DNA of 64,000 nt from positions 1-64,000 of the forward strand of contig PKYN01000016.1 of assembly GCA_003132665.1 (NCBI GenBank), written 5' to 3'. Made by a program: the position numbers and the translations under genes. The stretch is from Actinomycetota bacterium (GTDB taxonomy: Bacteria > Actinomycetota > Thermoleophilia > Gaiellales > Gaiellaceae). Shown here piece by piece: positions 1 to 9,716 of the stretch (within the stretch, counting starts at the first letter, position 1; every line of letters begins with the position of its first letter). Under the pieces are notes generated by a model. It worked only from the letters and a program-made list of their open reading frames with translations, searched no databases and was not told the origin of the DNA.

Positions 1-546
1 ACCACGCCTCCCGCGACCACGCCCCCCGCCACCACGCCTCCCGCCACCACGCCTCCCACGACTACGAGCACGACTCCCGCGGTGACTCCTCCTGCACCGC
101 CCGCAGCCACACCGGTGGCCGCACCGGTGGCCACACCGGTCACCACGCCGACCGTGGCACGCCCGGCTAGTCCGTCTCACGAAGCGCCGGCGGCAAAGGA
201 GCCAAAAGCTCCGAAGGAACCGAACGCCCCCGGCTCCCACCATCCGAAGGGCAAAGACCGCGGACACCAACGGGGTTCAGGGCCGGGTAGCCCGCAGGTA
301 GACCAAGCGAGCGCAGGCCCGACTGGGCAGACGCAGCCCGGCAATCCACCGCCCTGCCCTCAACCGCCGCAGGACAACTACGGGCAGGCTCCGCAGGACA
401 ACCACGGCCAGTCTCCGCAGGACCACCACGGCCAGTCTCCGCAAGACCACCAGCCGGGCGCCAGCGACCCCACCGGAAATGGTCACGGCCACAATCAAGG
501 CTCCGGGCACGATCGAGATCAACACTCGGATAAGGGCCATCACTAG
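1..546 (+). CDS. C-terminal part of a Pro/Thr-rich, His/Gly-rich low-complexity protein (5' end outside the window)
   Basis: Frame is open from base 1 (TTPPATTPPATTPP...) into the listed ORF 82..546; PQD(N/H)(Y/H)GQ(A/S) tandem repeats; His-rich tail ending HSDKGHH. Confidence 0.5.
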   Translation, partial: TTPPATTPPATTPPATTPPTTTSTTPAVTPPAPPAATPVAAPVATPVTTPTVARPASPSHEAPAAKEPKAPKEPNAPGSHHPKGKDRGHQRGSGPGSPQVDQASAGPTGQTQPGNPPPCPQPPQDNYGQAPQDNHGQSPQDHHGQSPQDHQPGASDPTGNGHGHNQGSGHDRDQHSDKGHH

Positions 547-667
547 TAGGCCCCGCTCGGTAGAGCGGCCTTCCTAGCCGAAACGCCGGTCTCGTTCGCT
601 CGTTACACAGCGGCGAATTGGGTACAAGAACATTGACTGGACCGAAAAGCGATCGATTGGAGACTCC

Positions 668-862
668 ATGGTTCTCTTTCGTTCCCTCTTACGCTTGCTA
701 GTTCGCACCAAGGGACGGACATGGGTTGCGCTCACCGCGTTCCGCGTCTACCAACGCCTGCCGCGTTTCGCCCAACGTCGTGTTCGCAAACGAGCATTTC
801 GCGCCGCTCTGCCCCGCCTCGTCAGCAAGCTGACAGACAAGACACATAACGGCCCTCGTTAG
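668..862 (+). CDS. small basic hypothetical protein (64 aa)
   Basis: Short Arg-rich ORF with a GGAG-like RBS (attggagactccATG). Confidence 0.4.
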   Translation: MVLFRSLLRLLVRTKGRTWVALTAFRVYQRLPRFAQRRVRKRAFRAALPRLVSKLTDKTHNGPR

Positions 863-889
863 CCAGCCGCTACTAACCGGGCTGGGCCG

Positions 890-1696
890 TCAGCTCGCCT
901 GCTCGGCGATCGGGCCGCGTTCGCGCGCGCGAAGGTCGCCATAGAGAACGACCAGGAATGCGACATAGAACGGGGCGACGAACAGTTCTCCCAACCCAAA
1001 CCCGACAAGCGTGACGATCAGGATCACGTTGCCGCCGCCGAGAGAGAAAACCGAGACGAGTATCGCTACGAGAACGCCGGCGAAAAGAGCGAGCACCGCG
1101 CCGAACAGAATCGTTCCCAGTGCCCGGAAGAGGCTCCCGCGAACGAGCAGCGCAGAGCGGCGTAGAGAGTCCTTGATGCCCTTCTCCTCCAGCAGCATCG
1201 CCGGCAGGGCGACAGCCCACGTTCCCGACGCCCAGAGCGAGAACAGCGCCAGGATCAGCAGGAGCAGCGAATAGCTGCCGAGCGCCGTCAGCCCGGGGAG
1301 GGCCAGTAGGGCTACCGCCGGCGCGGCCGCAACCACCACTAGCGCCGTGAGGGCGAGAACCGGGCGGAACCGCCGGAGCACGAGCGCGATCGCTTCCCGT
1401 GCGCTCGGGCTCGCGCCGCTATAAGCCTCGGCGGCCACCTTCAAACAAGCCGCTCCCGAAGCCATCGCCGCGAGCGCGTAGACGACGCCCACCGGCACGA
1501 GTATCCCGAGAGCAAAGTCGTGGCTCGAGCCCGAGCTGTTGTCCAACCAGAAGACGGCAGCGCTGAACAGCAAGCCGATGGGCAGAGTCAGCGGCGTCGT
1601 GATGCGCAGAAAGACGAGTATGTGACGAGCGGCGAGCCCGGCCCCGCTTTCGAGGATGTCGCTCACGGCTCGCTTGCGTTGTTCCGGCTCGTTCAT
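890..1696 (-). CDS. multi-pass integral membrane protein, hypothetical
   Basis: Several hydrophobic segments; start trimmed to MNEPEQRKRAVSDILESG. Confidence 0.65.
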   Translation of the reverse strand: MNEPEQRKRAVSDILESGAGLAARHILVFLRITTPLTLPIGLLFSAAVFWLDNSSGSSHDFALGILVPVGVVYALAAMASGAACLKVAAEAYSGASPSAREAIALVLRRFRPVLALTALVVVAAAPAVALLALPGLTALGSYSLLLLILALFSLWASGTWAVALPAMLLEEKGIKDSLRRSALLVRGSLFRALGTILFGAVLALFAGVLVAILVSVFSLGGGNVILIVTLVGFGLGELFVAPFYVAFLVVLYGDLRARERGPIAEQAS

Positions 1697-1767
1697 GCCC
1701 GCGGACGATACCCTCTTGCGCTTCGATGAGGCGTACGATCTGCCGGCCGCCGTAGGATGAGCGCCCC

Positions 1768-2388
1768 GTGAGTAAAGACCTCGACATCGGCTCCGACGGG
1801 CTCGGGCGCTGCTCCTGGGCATCGGCCACGCCTGAGTTGCGCGAGTATCACGACAGCGAGTGGGGCCTCCCGGTGAGCGATGACGGCGGGCTGTTCGAAC
1901 ATATCTGCCTAGAGGCTTTTCAGTGTGGGCTTTCCTGGCTCACCATCCTGCGCAAGCGCGAGGCCTTCCGGCAGGGATTCGCCTCGTTCGAGATCGAGGC
2001 GGTGGCGAGATTCGGCGACGCCGACATCGCGCGTTTGCTCGCCGAGCCGGGGATCGTGCGCAATCGCGCCAAGATCGTCGCCTCGATCGAGAACGCGCGG
2101 CGCTCGCAGGAGGTGATCGCAGAGGACGGCTCGCTGGCGCAGCTGATCTGGCCCTATGCTCCGCCGCCGGCGGCTGCGCCCCGATCCTACGCCGAGGTGG
2201 CGACCGTTACGCCGGAGTCTCGAGCTCTCGCGCAGGAGCTCAAGCGCCGAGGTTTTCGCTATCTCGGCCCGACCACCGTGTGCGCACTCATGCAGGCCTG
2301 CGGCCTGATCAATGCCCACCTCGCCGGCTGCCACGCTCGCGAGCGAGTCGACGCAGCTCGCGTGGAGGTCCTGAGCCGGCTCGATTGA
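1768..2388 (+). CDS. tag: DNA-3-methyladenine glycosylase I
   Basis: RCSWA...YHDSEWG.P..DD..LFE.ICLE.FQ.GLSW.TIL.KRE.FR..F...: typical Tag family sequence. Confidence 0.9.
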   Translation: MSKDLDIGSDGLGRCSWASATPELREYHDSEWGLPVSDDGGLFEHICLEAFQCGLSWLTILRKREAFRQGFASFEIEAVARFGDADIARLLAEPGIVRNRAKIVASIENARRSQEVIAEDGSLAQLIWPYAPPPAAAPRSYAEVATVTPESRALAQELKRRGFRYLGPTTVCALMQACGLINAHLAGCHARERVDAARVEVLSRLD

Positions 2389-2389
2389 T

Positions 2390-3712
2390 TTGTCAAACCG
2401 CAAGACTGAAGCTAGCGTACGGCGAGAGATGAATCTCCGTTCGACCGCCTCGCGCCAGTTCTCGCTGCTTCGGTATGAGGGCGTGCGGCGCCTGTTCTGG
2501 GCAACGCTGATCTCGAGCGCGGGCACCTGGCTCGCTTTCGTCGCGCTCGCGCTCGACGTCTACGGCCGAACGCACTCCTCGGTTTGGGTCGGTGCGCTCT
2601 TCGTGACCGAGACACTGCCGATTGCCCTGCTCGGCTTCCTGTGCGGGCCGCTGCTCGACCGTCTGCCGCGGCGCTCGTTGATGATCGGCGCCGATCTCTT
2701 CCGCGTAGCGGTGTTCGTCGCCCTCGTCTTCGCGCCGAGCGCCTGGGCGATCTTGGCGCTCGCGATGCTGGCCGGAGTGGCGGCCGGTCTGTTCACGCCC
2801 GCCGTCTACGCGGGGCTTCCGAATCTCGTCGAGGAGCGCGATCTGGCCGGCGCCAACGGGCTCTTCCAGACGGCCACTAGCGCAACGATGATCGTCGGGC
2901 CGCTCGGCGGCGGAGCCATCGTCCTTACTGTCGGACCGCACTCGGCCTACCTGTTCAACGCCGCCAGCTTTGTCGTATCGGCGCTTCTCATTGCCGGTAT
3001 CCGACCGTCCGGTTTGCAGTCGGTGACGGCGGCGTCGCGCGGCTACCTGCGCGATCTCCTCGACGGAGCCGCTGCCGTCTTCCGCTCGCGGCCACTTCTG
3101 ACCGTGTTCATCTCCTGGAACGTGGCGATGGTCGGCATCGCCGCGATGAACACGGCCGAGGTCGAGTTGGTCAAGCGCGACTTCGGCGCCGGCGATCTCG
3201 GCTATGGAGTGTTCATGGCCGCGACCGGCCTCGGTGTGCTCATCGGCGCCTTGAGCGCACGGGCGGTCTTCGCGCGGATTGCCTTCGCCACCGCCTACGC
3301 ACTCGGATTCGCACTGCTCGCGCTCGGCATGGGCCTCGTGGCCCTTCTTCCTCCCTTCGCGCTCGCGGTCGCGATTCTCCTGATCGCCGGAGCGGGCAAC
3401 GGCTTGCTTCTGACAGCCAACGCGATGCTCGTGCAACAAGGCGCGAGCGATGATCTGCGCGGTCGCTCGTTCATGCTGATCATGAGCGCCAACGCCCTCG
3501 TTCTCACGGTCGCCTCGCTCGGAGCGGGCGTGCTCACCGACCAAAACGGCGCCCGATTCGTCTGGGCGCTGGCCGCGGCCGCGACGGTGCTCGCCGGCCT
3601 GATCGGTGTGCTGCTCGCCCGCCCGCTTGCTTCCCCCGGGAGGGCGATGGCGTCCGATTCGGCACCCGAGCCGTTACCCGAGTTGTCGACCGAGTCGCCG
3701 CTCAATCTGTAG
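2390..3712 (+). CDS. MFS transporter (EntS/MFS_3-like)
   Basis: 440 aa, about 12 hydrophobic segments, FLCGPLLDRLPRRSLMIGADLFR loop motif. Confidence 0.85.
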   Translation: MSNRKTEASVRREMNLRSTASRQFSLLRYEGVRRLFWATLISSAGTWLAFVALALDVYGRTHSSVWVGALFVTETLPIALLGFLCGPLLDRLPRRSLMIGADLFRVAVFVALVFAPSAWAILALAMLAGVAAGLFTPAVYAGLPNLVEERDLAGANGLFQTATSATMIVGPLGGGAIVLTVGPHSAYLFNAASFVVSALLIAGIRPSGLQSVTAASRGYLRDLLDGAAAVFRSRPLLTVFISWNVAMVGIAAMNTAEVELVKRDFGAGDLGYGVFMAATGLGVLIGALSARAVFARIAFATAYALGFALLALGMGLVALLPPFALAVAILLIAGAGNGLLLTANAMLVQQGASDDLRGRSFMLIMSANALVLTVASLGAGVLTDQNGARFVWALAAAATVLAGLIGVLLARPLASPGRAMASDSAPEPLPELSTESPLNL

Positions 3713-3765
3713 TCTCCGCGTCCGCTTCGATCAGGCGGCGACCGGTAAGAGCGTGATCGATTTAG

Positions 3766-5037
3766 CTAGCTCGGGGCGCCCGGGATCGGGAACGCTGCCG
3801 TCAGCTCCAGCACCTCGGCGGCGATTCGCTCGATCGCGCTCTCGTCCTCGCGTTTCGCCGCCTCGACGCCGTCGTCGATCCAGCGGGCGATCTCGAGCAT
3901 CTCGGGCTCCTTCATGCCCCGGGTGGTGGCGGCCGGAGTGCCGAGACGGATGCCCGAGGGATCGAACGGCTTGCGCTGGTCGAAGGGCACGGTGTTGTAA
4001 TTGAGCGTGAGGCGCGCCCGGTCGAGCGCCTTGGCGGCGACCTTGCCGGGGACGTCTTTCGAGGTCAGGTCGATGAGGATCAGATGGTTGTCGGTTCCGC
4101 CCGAGACGAGATCGAATCCGCGCTCGACCAGCGCCTCCGCCAGCACCTTGGCGTTGGTCACGATCTGAGCGGCGTAGGCCGAGAAACTCGGCCGGCTGGC
4201 CTCCCCTAGCGCGACCGCGATCGCCGCGGTGGTGTTGTCGTGCGGACCCCCCTGCAGCCCGGGGAAGACGGCCTTGTCGATCGCCGTGGCGTGCTCCTCG
4301 GTGCACATCAGCATCGCGCCGCGCGGGCCGCGCAGCGTCTTGTGCGTCGTGGTCGAGAGCACCTGGGCGTGGCCGACCGGGGAGGGATGGGCGCCGCCGG
4401 CGATCAGGCCTGCGATGTGGGCGATATCGGCAACCAGGATCGCGTCGATCTCCTGCGCCACCTCGGCGAAGGCCGGGAAATCGATCGTGCGCGGAATCGC
4501 CGTGCCACCGCAGAAGATCAGCTTGGGACGTTCCTTGCGCGCCAGCTCGCGCACCTCGTCCATGTCGACGATGCCCGTCTCGCGGCGCACGCCGTACTGA
4601 ACCGCGCGGAACCACTTGCCCGTCGCCGAGACGCCCCAGCCGTGGGTGAGGTGGCCGCCCATCGGCAAGGCCATTCCCATCACCGTGTCGCCGGGCTCGA
4701 GAAAGGCCATGTAGACGGCGAGGTTGGCTGGCGAGCCCGAGTAGGGCTGGACGTTGGCGTGCTCGACGCCGAAGAGCTTCTGCGCCCGCTCGATCGCCAG
4801 CGGCTCCAGCTCGTCGATCACCTGCTGGCCCTCGTAGTAGCGGCGGTGGGCGTATCCCTCGGAGTACTTGTTGGTCAACACACTCCCCAGCGCGGCGAGC
4901 ACGGCCCGGGAGACGTGGTTCTCGGACGGGATCAGACAGATCGTCTGCGACTGCCGCTCGAACTCCTGCTCGATCAGCCCGGCGACGGCCGGATCGACCT
5001 GCTCGAGAGTCTGATTTATAGTCTCCTGCGCGCTCAC
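3766..5037 (-). CDS. glyA: serine hydroxymethyltransferase
   Basis: NKYSEGYAHRRYYEGQQVIDELE, TTHKTLRGPRG; GTG start preceded by AGGAGGTG. Confidence 0.95.
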   Translation of the reverse strand: MSAQETINQTLEQVDPAVAGLIEQEFERQSQTICLIPSENHVSRAVLAALGSVLTNKYSEGYAHRRYYEGQQVIDELEPLAIERAQKLFGVEHANVQPYSGSPANLAVYMAFLEPGDTVMGMALPMGGHLTHGWGVSATGKWFRAVQYGVRRETGIVDMDEVRELARKERPKLIFCGGTAIPRTIDFPAFAEVAQEIDAILVADIAHIAGLIAGGAHPSPVGHAQVLSTTTHKTLRGPRGAMLMCTEEHATAIDKAVFPGLQGGPHDNTTAAIAVALGEASRPSFSAYAAQIVTNAKVLAEALVERGFDLVSGGTDNHLILIDLTSKDVPGKVAAKALDRARLTLNYNTVPFDQRKPFDPSGIRLGTPAATTRGMKEPEMLEIARWIDDGVEAAKREDESAIERIAAEVLELTAAFPIPGAPS

Positions 5038-5181
5038 TGGAACACCTCCTGATTGGATCTGGGTGCCCAGGCGCTCGGCTGGAATTGCTGCCGTTCCCCG
5101 GTGGTGTGCTCCACCTCTCCGCGCCAGTCGCGGCAGCACGCTCAGTCTAGCGCGCGGCTTCGTAGTGAGTCGAGGATGCGC

Positions 5182-6090
5182 CTACGGGGCCGGCCGCTTC
5201 AGCTCGCGGGCCAGATCGAGCAAGATGCGCGCTCCGATCCCCGGTGGATCGACGACCAGCGCGCGCAGACGACGCATCGGGACCGGCGCGGCAAGCGGCT
5301 TCAACGCGATGTCGTCGCGTAGCGCCACCGAGATCCACGGTGAAGAGAGCGAGACGCCGAGACCGGCGGCGACGAGACTCTGGGTCGCCAGGGGGTCGTC
5401 GGTCTCGAAGACGACGCTCGGCTCGAAGCCGGCGGCGATGCAGGCGTTGACGATGATCGACGAGGAAGGATCGGGGGCGCCGACGATCCAGCGCTCCTTG
5501 GCCAGGTCGGCGAGCTTCACTTTTGCCTTGCGCGCCAGCCGGTGCTCGCGCGGCAAGAGGGCGAGCATCGGCTCCTCCCCCAGCTCGGCGATCTGGATGC
5601 CGATGGGCTGCTGCGCGATGTCCGGGCGCGAGAAGACGAGCGCGAGATCGAGCTCGGCGCTACGCAGCAGCGACAGCGCCTCGTCGTGCCCGCAGCGCTT
5701 GAGGATGATCTCCGCCTCGGGCGCGTGAGCGCGCAGTCCGCGAACGAGCTCGGGAATCATGCCGACGAAGGCGCTCGGAAACCCGCCGATACCGACGGCC
5801 AGGCGCGCTCCCCCCGAGAGCTCCGTGAGCGAGGTCTCCAGTTGAAGCAGCTGGCCGCGTATCGCCTCGGCGTGCTCGACAACGAGGCGCCCGGCGGCGG
5901 TCAGGCTCACGCCCTGGCGGCTGCGTACGACCAGCGGCATCCCGATATCGCGCTCGAGCTGGGCGACCTGCCTGGAAACCGCCGGCTGGGTGAAGTGCAG
6001 CGCAGCGGCGGCGGCCGAGAACGAGCCGCGCTCACCGACTTCTCGAAGGGTTTGAACGAAGCGAAGGTTCATAACGGTTTCTTTGGTCAT
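5182..6090 (-). CDS. LysR-family transcriptional regulator
   Basis: N-terminal HTH: FVQTLREVGERGSFSAAAAALHFTQPAVSRQVAQLERDIG. Confidence 0.9.
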   Translation of the reverse strand: MTKETVMNLRFVQTLREVGERGSFSAAAAALHFTQPAVSRQVAQLERDIGMPLVVRSRQGVSLTAAGRLVVEHAEAIRGQLLQLETSLTELSGGARLAVGIGGFPSAFVGMIPELVRGLRAHAPEAEIILKRCGHDEALSLLRSAELDLALVFSRPDIAQQPIGIQIAELGEEPMLALLPREHRLARKAKVKLADLAKERWIVGAPDPSSSIIVNACIAAGFEPSVVFETDDPLATQSLVAAGLGVSLSSPWISVALRDDIALKPLAAPVPMRRLRALVVDPPGIGARILLDLARELKRPAP

Positions 6091-6092
6091 AC

Positions 6093-6104
6093 ACGATTAA
6101 TCGT
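6093..6104. promoter_or_regulatory. candidate LysR operator (ACGATTAATCGT palindrome)
   Basis: Perfect 12-bp palindrome in the divergent LysR/AKR intergenic region. Confidence 0.45.
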
Positions 6105-6172
6105 ACTTGCGCTCATACTATGCCTCCGCCACACTCTCCTTGTCAACAGCGAATCTCGCGGAAGGAAGTTCG

Positions 6173-7174
6173 ATGGAGAACATGGTTGGAACGGCAAGGC
6201 GGAGGCTCGGACACTCCGACATCGAGGTCAGCGCGATGGGGCTCGGCTGCTGGGCGATCGGCGGCGCCTGGAGCTGGGGCGATGCCCCGGTTGGCTGGGG
6301 CGAGACGGACGACGAGGAGTCGATCTGCGCCATTCGCGCCGCGATCGACCTCGGCGTCGACTTCTTCGACACCGCCGACGTCTACGGCTGCGGTCGCAGC
6401 GAGCGCGTTCTCGGCAAGGCGATCGCAGGTCGAGCCGACGAGATTGTCGTCGCGACCAAGTTCGGCAACGTCTTCGACGAGGAGACGCGCAGATGGACGG
6501 GCGAGGACATCTCGCCGGCGCACATCCGCGCGGCCTGCCAGGCGTCGCTCCGGCGCCTCGGGCTCGATCGCATCGACCTCTATCAGCTGCACATCTGGTC
6601 GCTTCCACAGGCGCAGGCGGAAGCGGTCGCCGAGACGCTCGAAGAGCTGGTGGCAGAAGGCCTGATTCGCGCCTACGGCTGGAGCACCGACGACCTTCCC
6701 TGCGCGCGGCTGTTCGCGGCCAAGCCAGGTTGCGCGTCCATCCAAAACGACCTGAACGTCTTCAAGGATGCGAGCGAGATCCTGACCATTTGCGACGAGC
6801 ACGACCTCGCCTCGATCAACCGCGCCCCGCTTGCGATGGGCATCCTGAGCGGTAAGTTCGGGCCCGACTCGAAGCTGCCGGAAAACGACGTACGCGGCCA
6901 GCTCGGTCCCGAGTGGGTGCAGTTCTTCAAGGACGGACGGCCACAGCCCGAGCTGCTGGAGAAGGTGGACGCGCTGCGCGAAGTCCTGACCTCGAACGGG
7001 CGCACGCTCGTGCAGGGCGCGCTGGCCTGGATCTGGGCCCGCAGCGAGCGCACGATTCCGATCCCGGGCTTCAAGAGCGTCAAGCAGGCCGAGGAGAACG
7101 CGCGCGCGCTCGAGTTCGGGCCACTCACCCCCGCCCAGATGAGCCAGATCGCCGAGATCCTCGCGGGCGACTGA
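6173..7174 (+). CDS. aldo/keto reductase (tandem copy 1)
   Basis: IEVSAMGLGCWAIGG, DFFDTADVYGCGRSERVLG, LDRIDLYQLH. Confidence 0.9.
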   Translation: MENMVGTARRRLGHSDIEVSAMGLGCWAIGGAWSWGDAPVGWGETDDEESICAIRAAIDLGVDFFDTADVYGCGRSERVLGKAIAGRADEIVVATKFGNVFDEETRRWTGEDISPAHIRAACQASLRRLGLDRIDLYQLHIWSLPQAQAEAVAETLEELVAEGLIRAYGWSTDDLPCARLFAAKPGCASIQNDLNVFKDASEILTICDEHDLASINRAPLAMGILSGKFGPDSKLPENDVRGQLGPEWVQFFKDGRPQPELLEKVDALREVLTSNGRTLVQGALAWIWARSERTIPIPGFKSVKQAEENARALEFGPLTPAQMSQIAEILAGD

Positions 7175-7204
7175 TAGAACGACGAACGCAAGGAGCAACC
7201 AGGA

Positions 7205-8209
7205 ATGGAGACAGAACAAGTGACGATGAAGCGCACACTCGGACGGTCGGGCATCGAAGTCAGCGCCATGGGCCTCGGCTGCTGGGCCATCGGCGGCCCG
7301 GTGGTCTGGGAAGACGGCACGGAGTTCGGTTGGGGAAAGATCGACGACAGCGACTCGATCGCGGCGATCCGGCGCGGACTCGAGAGCGGAGTTACGTTTT
7401 TCGACACCGCCGACTCCTACGGCGCCGGCCACAGCGAGCACGTTCTCGGTCGGGCGCTCGGCAAGGATCGGGACAGGGTTGCGATCGCGACCAAGTTCGG
7501 TTGGACGTTCGACGACGACGGCAGCCGCCGTTCGCACGGCTCGAATGCCTCGCCCGAGTACGTCCGCAGCGCCTGCGAAGCCTCGCTGCGCCGGCTTGGA
7601 ACCGACCGCATCGACCTCTACCAGCTGCACATCGGCGATCTGGAGCTGAGCGCGGCCGACGCGGCCGCAGAGGTACTGGACGAGCTCGTGAGCGAAGGTT
7701 CGATTCGCGCCTACTGCTGGAGCACGGACAGCCTCGAGCGCGGCGAGCGCTGGCTGGCCAGACCCGGATACACGGCCATCCAGCACAACCTGAACGTGTT
7801 CGAGGACAGCCCGGCCCTGCTCGAGCTGTGCGAACGCGAGAACCTCGCCAGCATCAACCGGAACCCGTTGGCGATGGGCTTCCTGAGCGGGAAGTACACG
7901 AAGGACACGCGCGTCTCGCCCGACGACTTCCGCGCCTCGGGCATCGAGTGGGTTGCGGTCTTCGACGAGAACGGAGCGCCGCGGGCGGAATGGCTGGCCA
8001 AGCTCGACTCGGTGCGCGAGATCCTCAGCTCGAACGGGCGCACGCTCGTGCAGGGTGCGATCGCCTGGATCTGGGGCCGCAGCGAGAAGACGATCCCGAT
8101 CCCCGGCATCAAGACCGCGGCGCAGGCCGAGGAGAACGCGGGCGCCATGCAGTTCGGCCCGCTCACGCCGGCGCAGGTCGCCGAGATCGATGCCATCCTC
8201 GGTCGCTGA
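7205..8209 (+). CDS. aldo/keto reductase (tandem copy 2)
   Basis: Close paralogue of the preceding ORF (IEVSAMGLGCWAIGGP, NGRTLVQGAIAWIWGRSEKTIPIPG). Confidence 0.9.
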   Translation: METEQVTMKRTLGRSGIEVSAMGLGCWAIGGPVVWEDGTEFGWGKIDDSDSIAAIRRGLESGVTFFDTADSYGAGHSEHVLGRALGKDRDRVAIATKFGWTFDDDGSRRSHGSNASPEYVRSACEASLRRLGTDRIDLYQLHIGDLELSAADAAAEVLDELVSEGSIRAYCWSTDSLERGERWLARPGYTAIQHNLNVFEDSPALLELCERENLASINRNPLAMGFLSGKYTKDTRVSPDDFRASGIEWVAVFDENGAPRAEWLAKLDSVREILSSNGRTLVQGAIAWIWGRSEKTIPIPGIKTAAQAEENAGAMQFGPLTPAQVAEIDAILGR

Positions 8210-8306
8210 TAACGCGCTGCGACCGAACGAACGGCAGAATGGAGAGCCGGCTGCGAGCGCAAAGCTCCGGCCGGCTCTCGACGCCCAACCCGGAAAGGAC
8301 TCGGCC

Positions 8307-8897
8307 GTGACCAATCCCGATTCGACGAGTGAGCAGGCGAAGGCCTGCGCCGAGAGGTGGAAGGAACTACTCGACTGGCTCGACTTCTGGTTCCAGCCCG
8401 AGAAGGCCGAGGCGCACGACTTCGATGCGGGCGAGCGCGAGCTTTTCGCCTCACTGGCTCCCGCCTGGCTCGCAGCAGGACCGGGCGAGGGCAAGATCGC
8501 CGTGCTCGAGTCGATGAGCGAGCGCTTCGGTCGCCGACGCGTCTTCGCCTTGATCGAGAAGATGTGCGAAGACGAGACGGGCGCGTACTGGCGCGAGCTT
8601 GCTCGTAGCGAGGGCGGAACGCTCGACGATCTCGTGCGCATGCTCTGGGCACCGCTGCCCGAGCTCGGCTTCGAGTTCGCGTCCGAGCCGCGCCCGAACG
8701 GACTCCAGTTCTGCGTAACGCGTTGCCCGCACGCCGAGCTGGGCGCGCAGCTGGGTGCGGCGGACTGGCTCTACGCACTCGTTTGCGCCGGTGATCCGCA
8801 CATTGCAACGTCGTTCGATCCGCCGATCAGCTTCGAGCGCACCAAGACGCTGATGCAGGGCGACGACTGCTGCGACCACGCTTACTTCACGGACTGA
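8307..8897 (+). CDS. L-2-amino-thiazoline-4-carboxylic acid hydrolase-like protein
   Basis: C-terminal pattern FCVTRCPHAEL...CAGDPHIATSFDPPISFERTKTLMQGDDCCDHAYF; GTG start with GGAAAGGA RBS. Confidence 0.65.
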   Translation: MTNPDSTSEQAKACAERWKELLDWLDFWFQPEKAEAHDFDAGERELFASLAPAWLAAGPGEGKIAVLESMSERFGRRRVFALIEKMCEDETGAYWRELARSEGGTLDDLVRMLWAPLPELGFEFASEPRPNGLQFCVTRCPHAELGAQLGAADWLYALVCAGDPHIATSFDPPISFERTKTLMQGDDCCDHAYFTD

Positions 8898-8924
8898 GAA
8901 CCGGCGACCTCGGCGACCTTACTG

Positions 8925-9320
8925 TCAGCCCGGCTCGACTCGCTCTACGGACTCGACTTGATCGAGCGAGCGGTAGAACGAGGCAACCGCACCGACTCCG
9001 CTTCGCTCGGCGCCGGCCGCGAGATAGGCGGTGACGAAATCGAGGCGCTCCAGCTCGTAAAGCTCGAGCGCGCGTAACAGCAGCACCTCGTCCAGCACGA
9101 CGATGGCCGGAAAGGCGATCGTCGCCCGAACCAGCTCGGCGACCTGTCCGCGCTCGACGCGATAGACGGTCTCGAGCGCGTAGACGAGCTCGGCAACGAC
9201 GATGTCGGGAAGGATCAACTCCTCGGCGCCGGCGAGGAATGCCGTCGCCCGCGCCGCTTGCTCCGGCGGATCCGCTGTCAGGTGCCGCACGAGCACGTTC
9301 GTGTCGAGAACGGCCCTCAC
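8925..9320 (-). CDS. PIN-domain toxin (VapC-like)
   Basis: MRAVLDTNVLVRHLTADPPEQAARA...ILPDIVVAELVYAL...; conserved acidic PIN residues. Confidence 0.85.
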   Translation of the reverse strand: MRAVLDTNVLVRHLTADPPEQAARATAFLAGAEELILPDIVVAELVYALETVYRVERGQVAELVRATIAFPAIVVLDEVLLLRALELYELERLDFVTAYLAAGAERSGVGAVASFYRSLDQVESVERVEPG

Positions 9321-9571
9321 TTCTTCTGCCGGGCCCGCGTCCTGCGCAGCTGACGCCGTACCTCGTCCCAGCCCGCCGAAAGCTCGGCCGGCGCCGCCGT
9401 GACCGAGACCGCACCGGCCAGCTCGAGCAGGTCGGCCGTGCGCGCCAACTCCGCGCGCTCGCCGGCCACCCGAAACACGACTCGGTCGCCCTCCTTCAGC
9501 TTCAGAGCGTCGCGTACCGCCTTGGGCACCGTCAACTGACCCTTGCTCGTTATGTGCGACACGACATCCAC
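9317..9571 (-). CDS. AbrB/MazE-type antitoxin (VapB-like)
   Basis: SHITSKGQLTVPKAVRDALKLKEGDRVVFRV; 4-bp overlap with the downstream PIN gene. Confidence 0.85.
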   Translation of the reverse strand: MDVVSHITSKGQLTVPKAVRDALKLKEGDRVVFRVAGERAELARTADLLELAGAVSVTAAPAELSAGWDEVRRQLRRTRARQKK

Positions 9572-9577
9572 TGTGTT

Positions 9578-9601
9578 CCTTACTTTTCTCTCAATGTAAG
9601 G
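9578..9601. promoter_or_regulatory. inverted repeat upstream of the vapBC-like pair (CCTTAC-N12-GTAAGG)
   Basis: Direct reading; lies just upstream of the antitoxin start. Confidence 0.4.
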
Positions 9602-9716
9602 ACTCCTCGCTACTGTTCAACCCCAAAAGTGGGCCGCGACCTCTTTTGCCTGCATACGGTACTTTCCGGCGCGGCGCGTAAGCCGCCGTCAGGACCACTC
9701 CTTAACGTGTGCGCTT

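Noticed and set aside
2393-3544. 383-aa minus-strand ORF
   Set aside because: Antisense to the MFS transporter; charged low-complexity sequence without domain signal.
6143-8641. 832-aa minus-strand ORF
   Set aside because: Antisense to two clear aldo/keto reductase genes; long open frames are expected on the opposite strand of high-GC coding DNA and it has Arg/Ala-rich, family-less composition.
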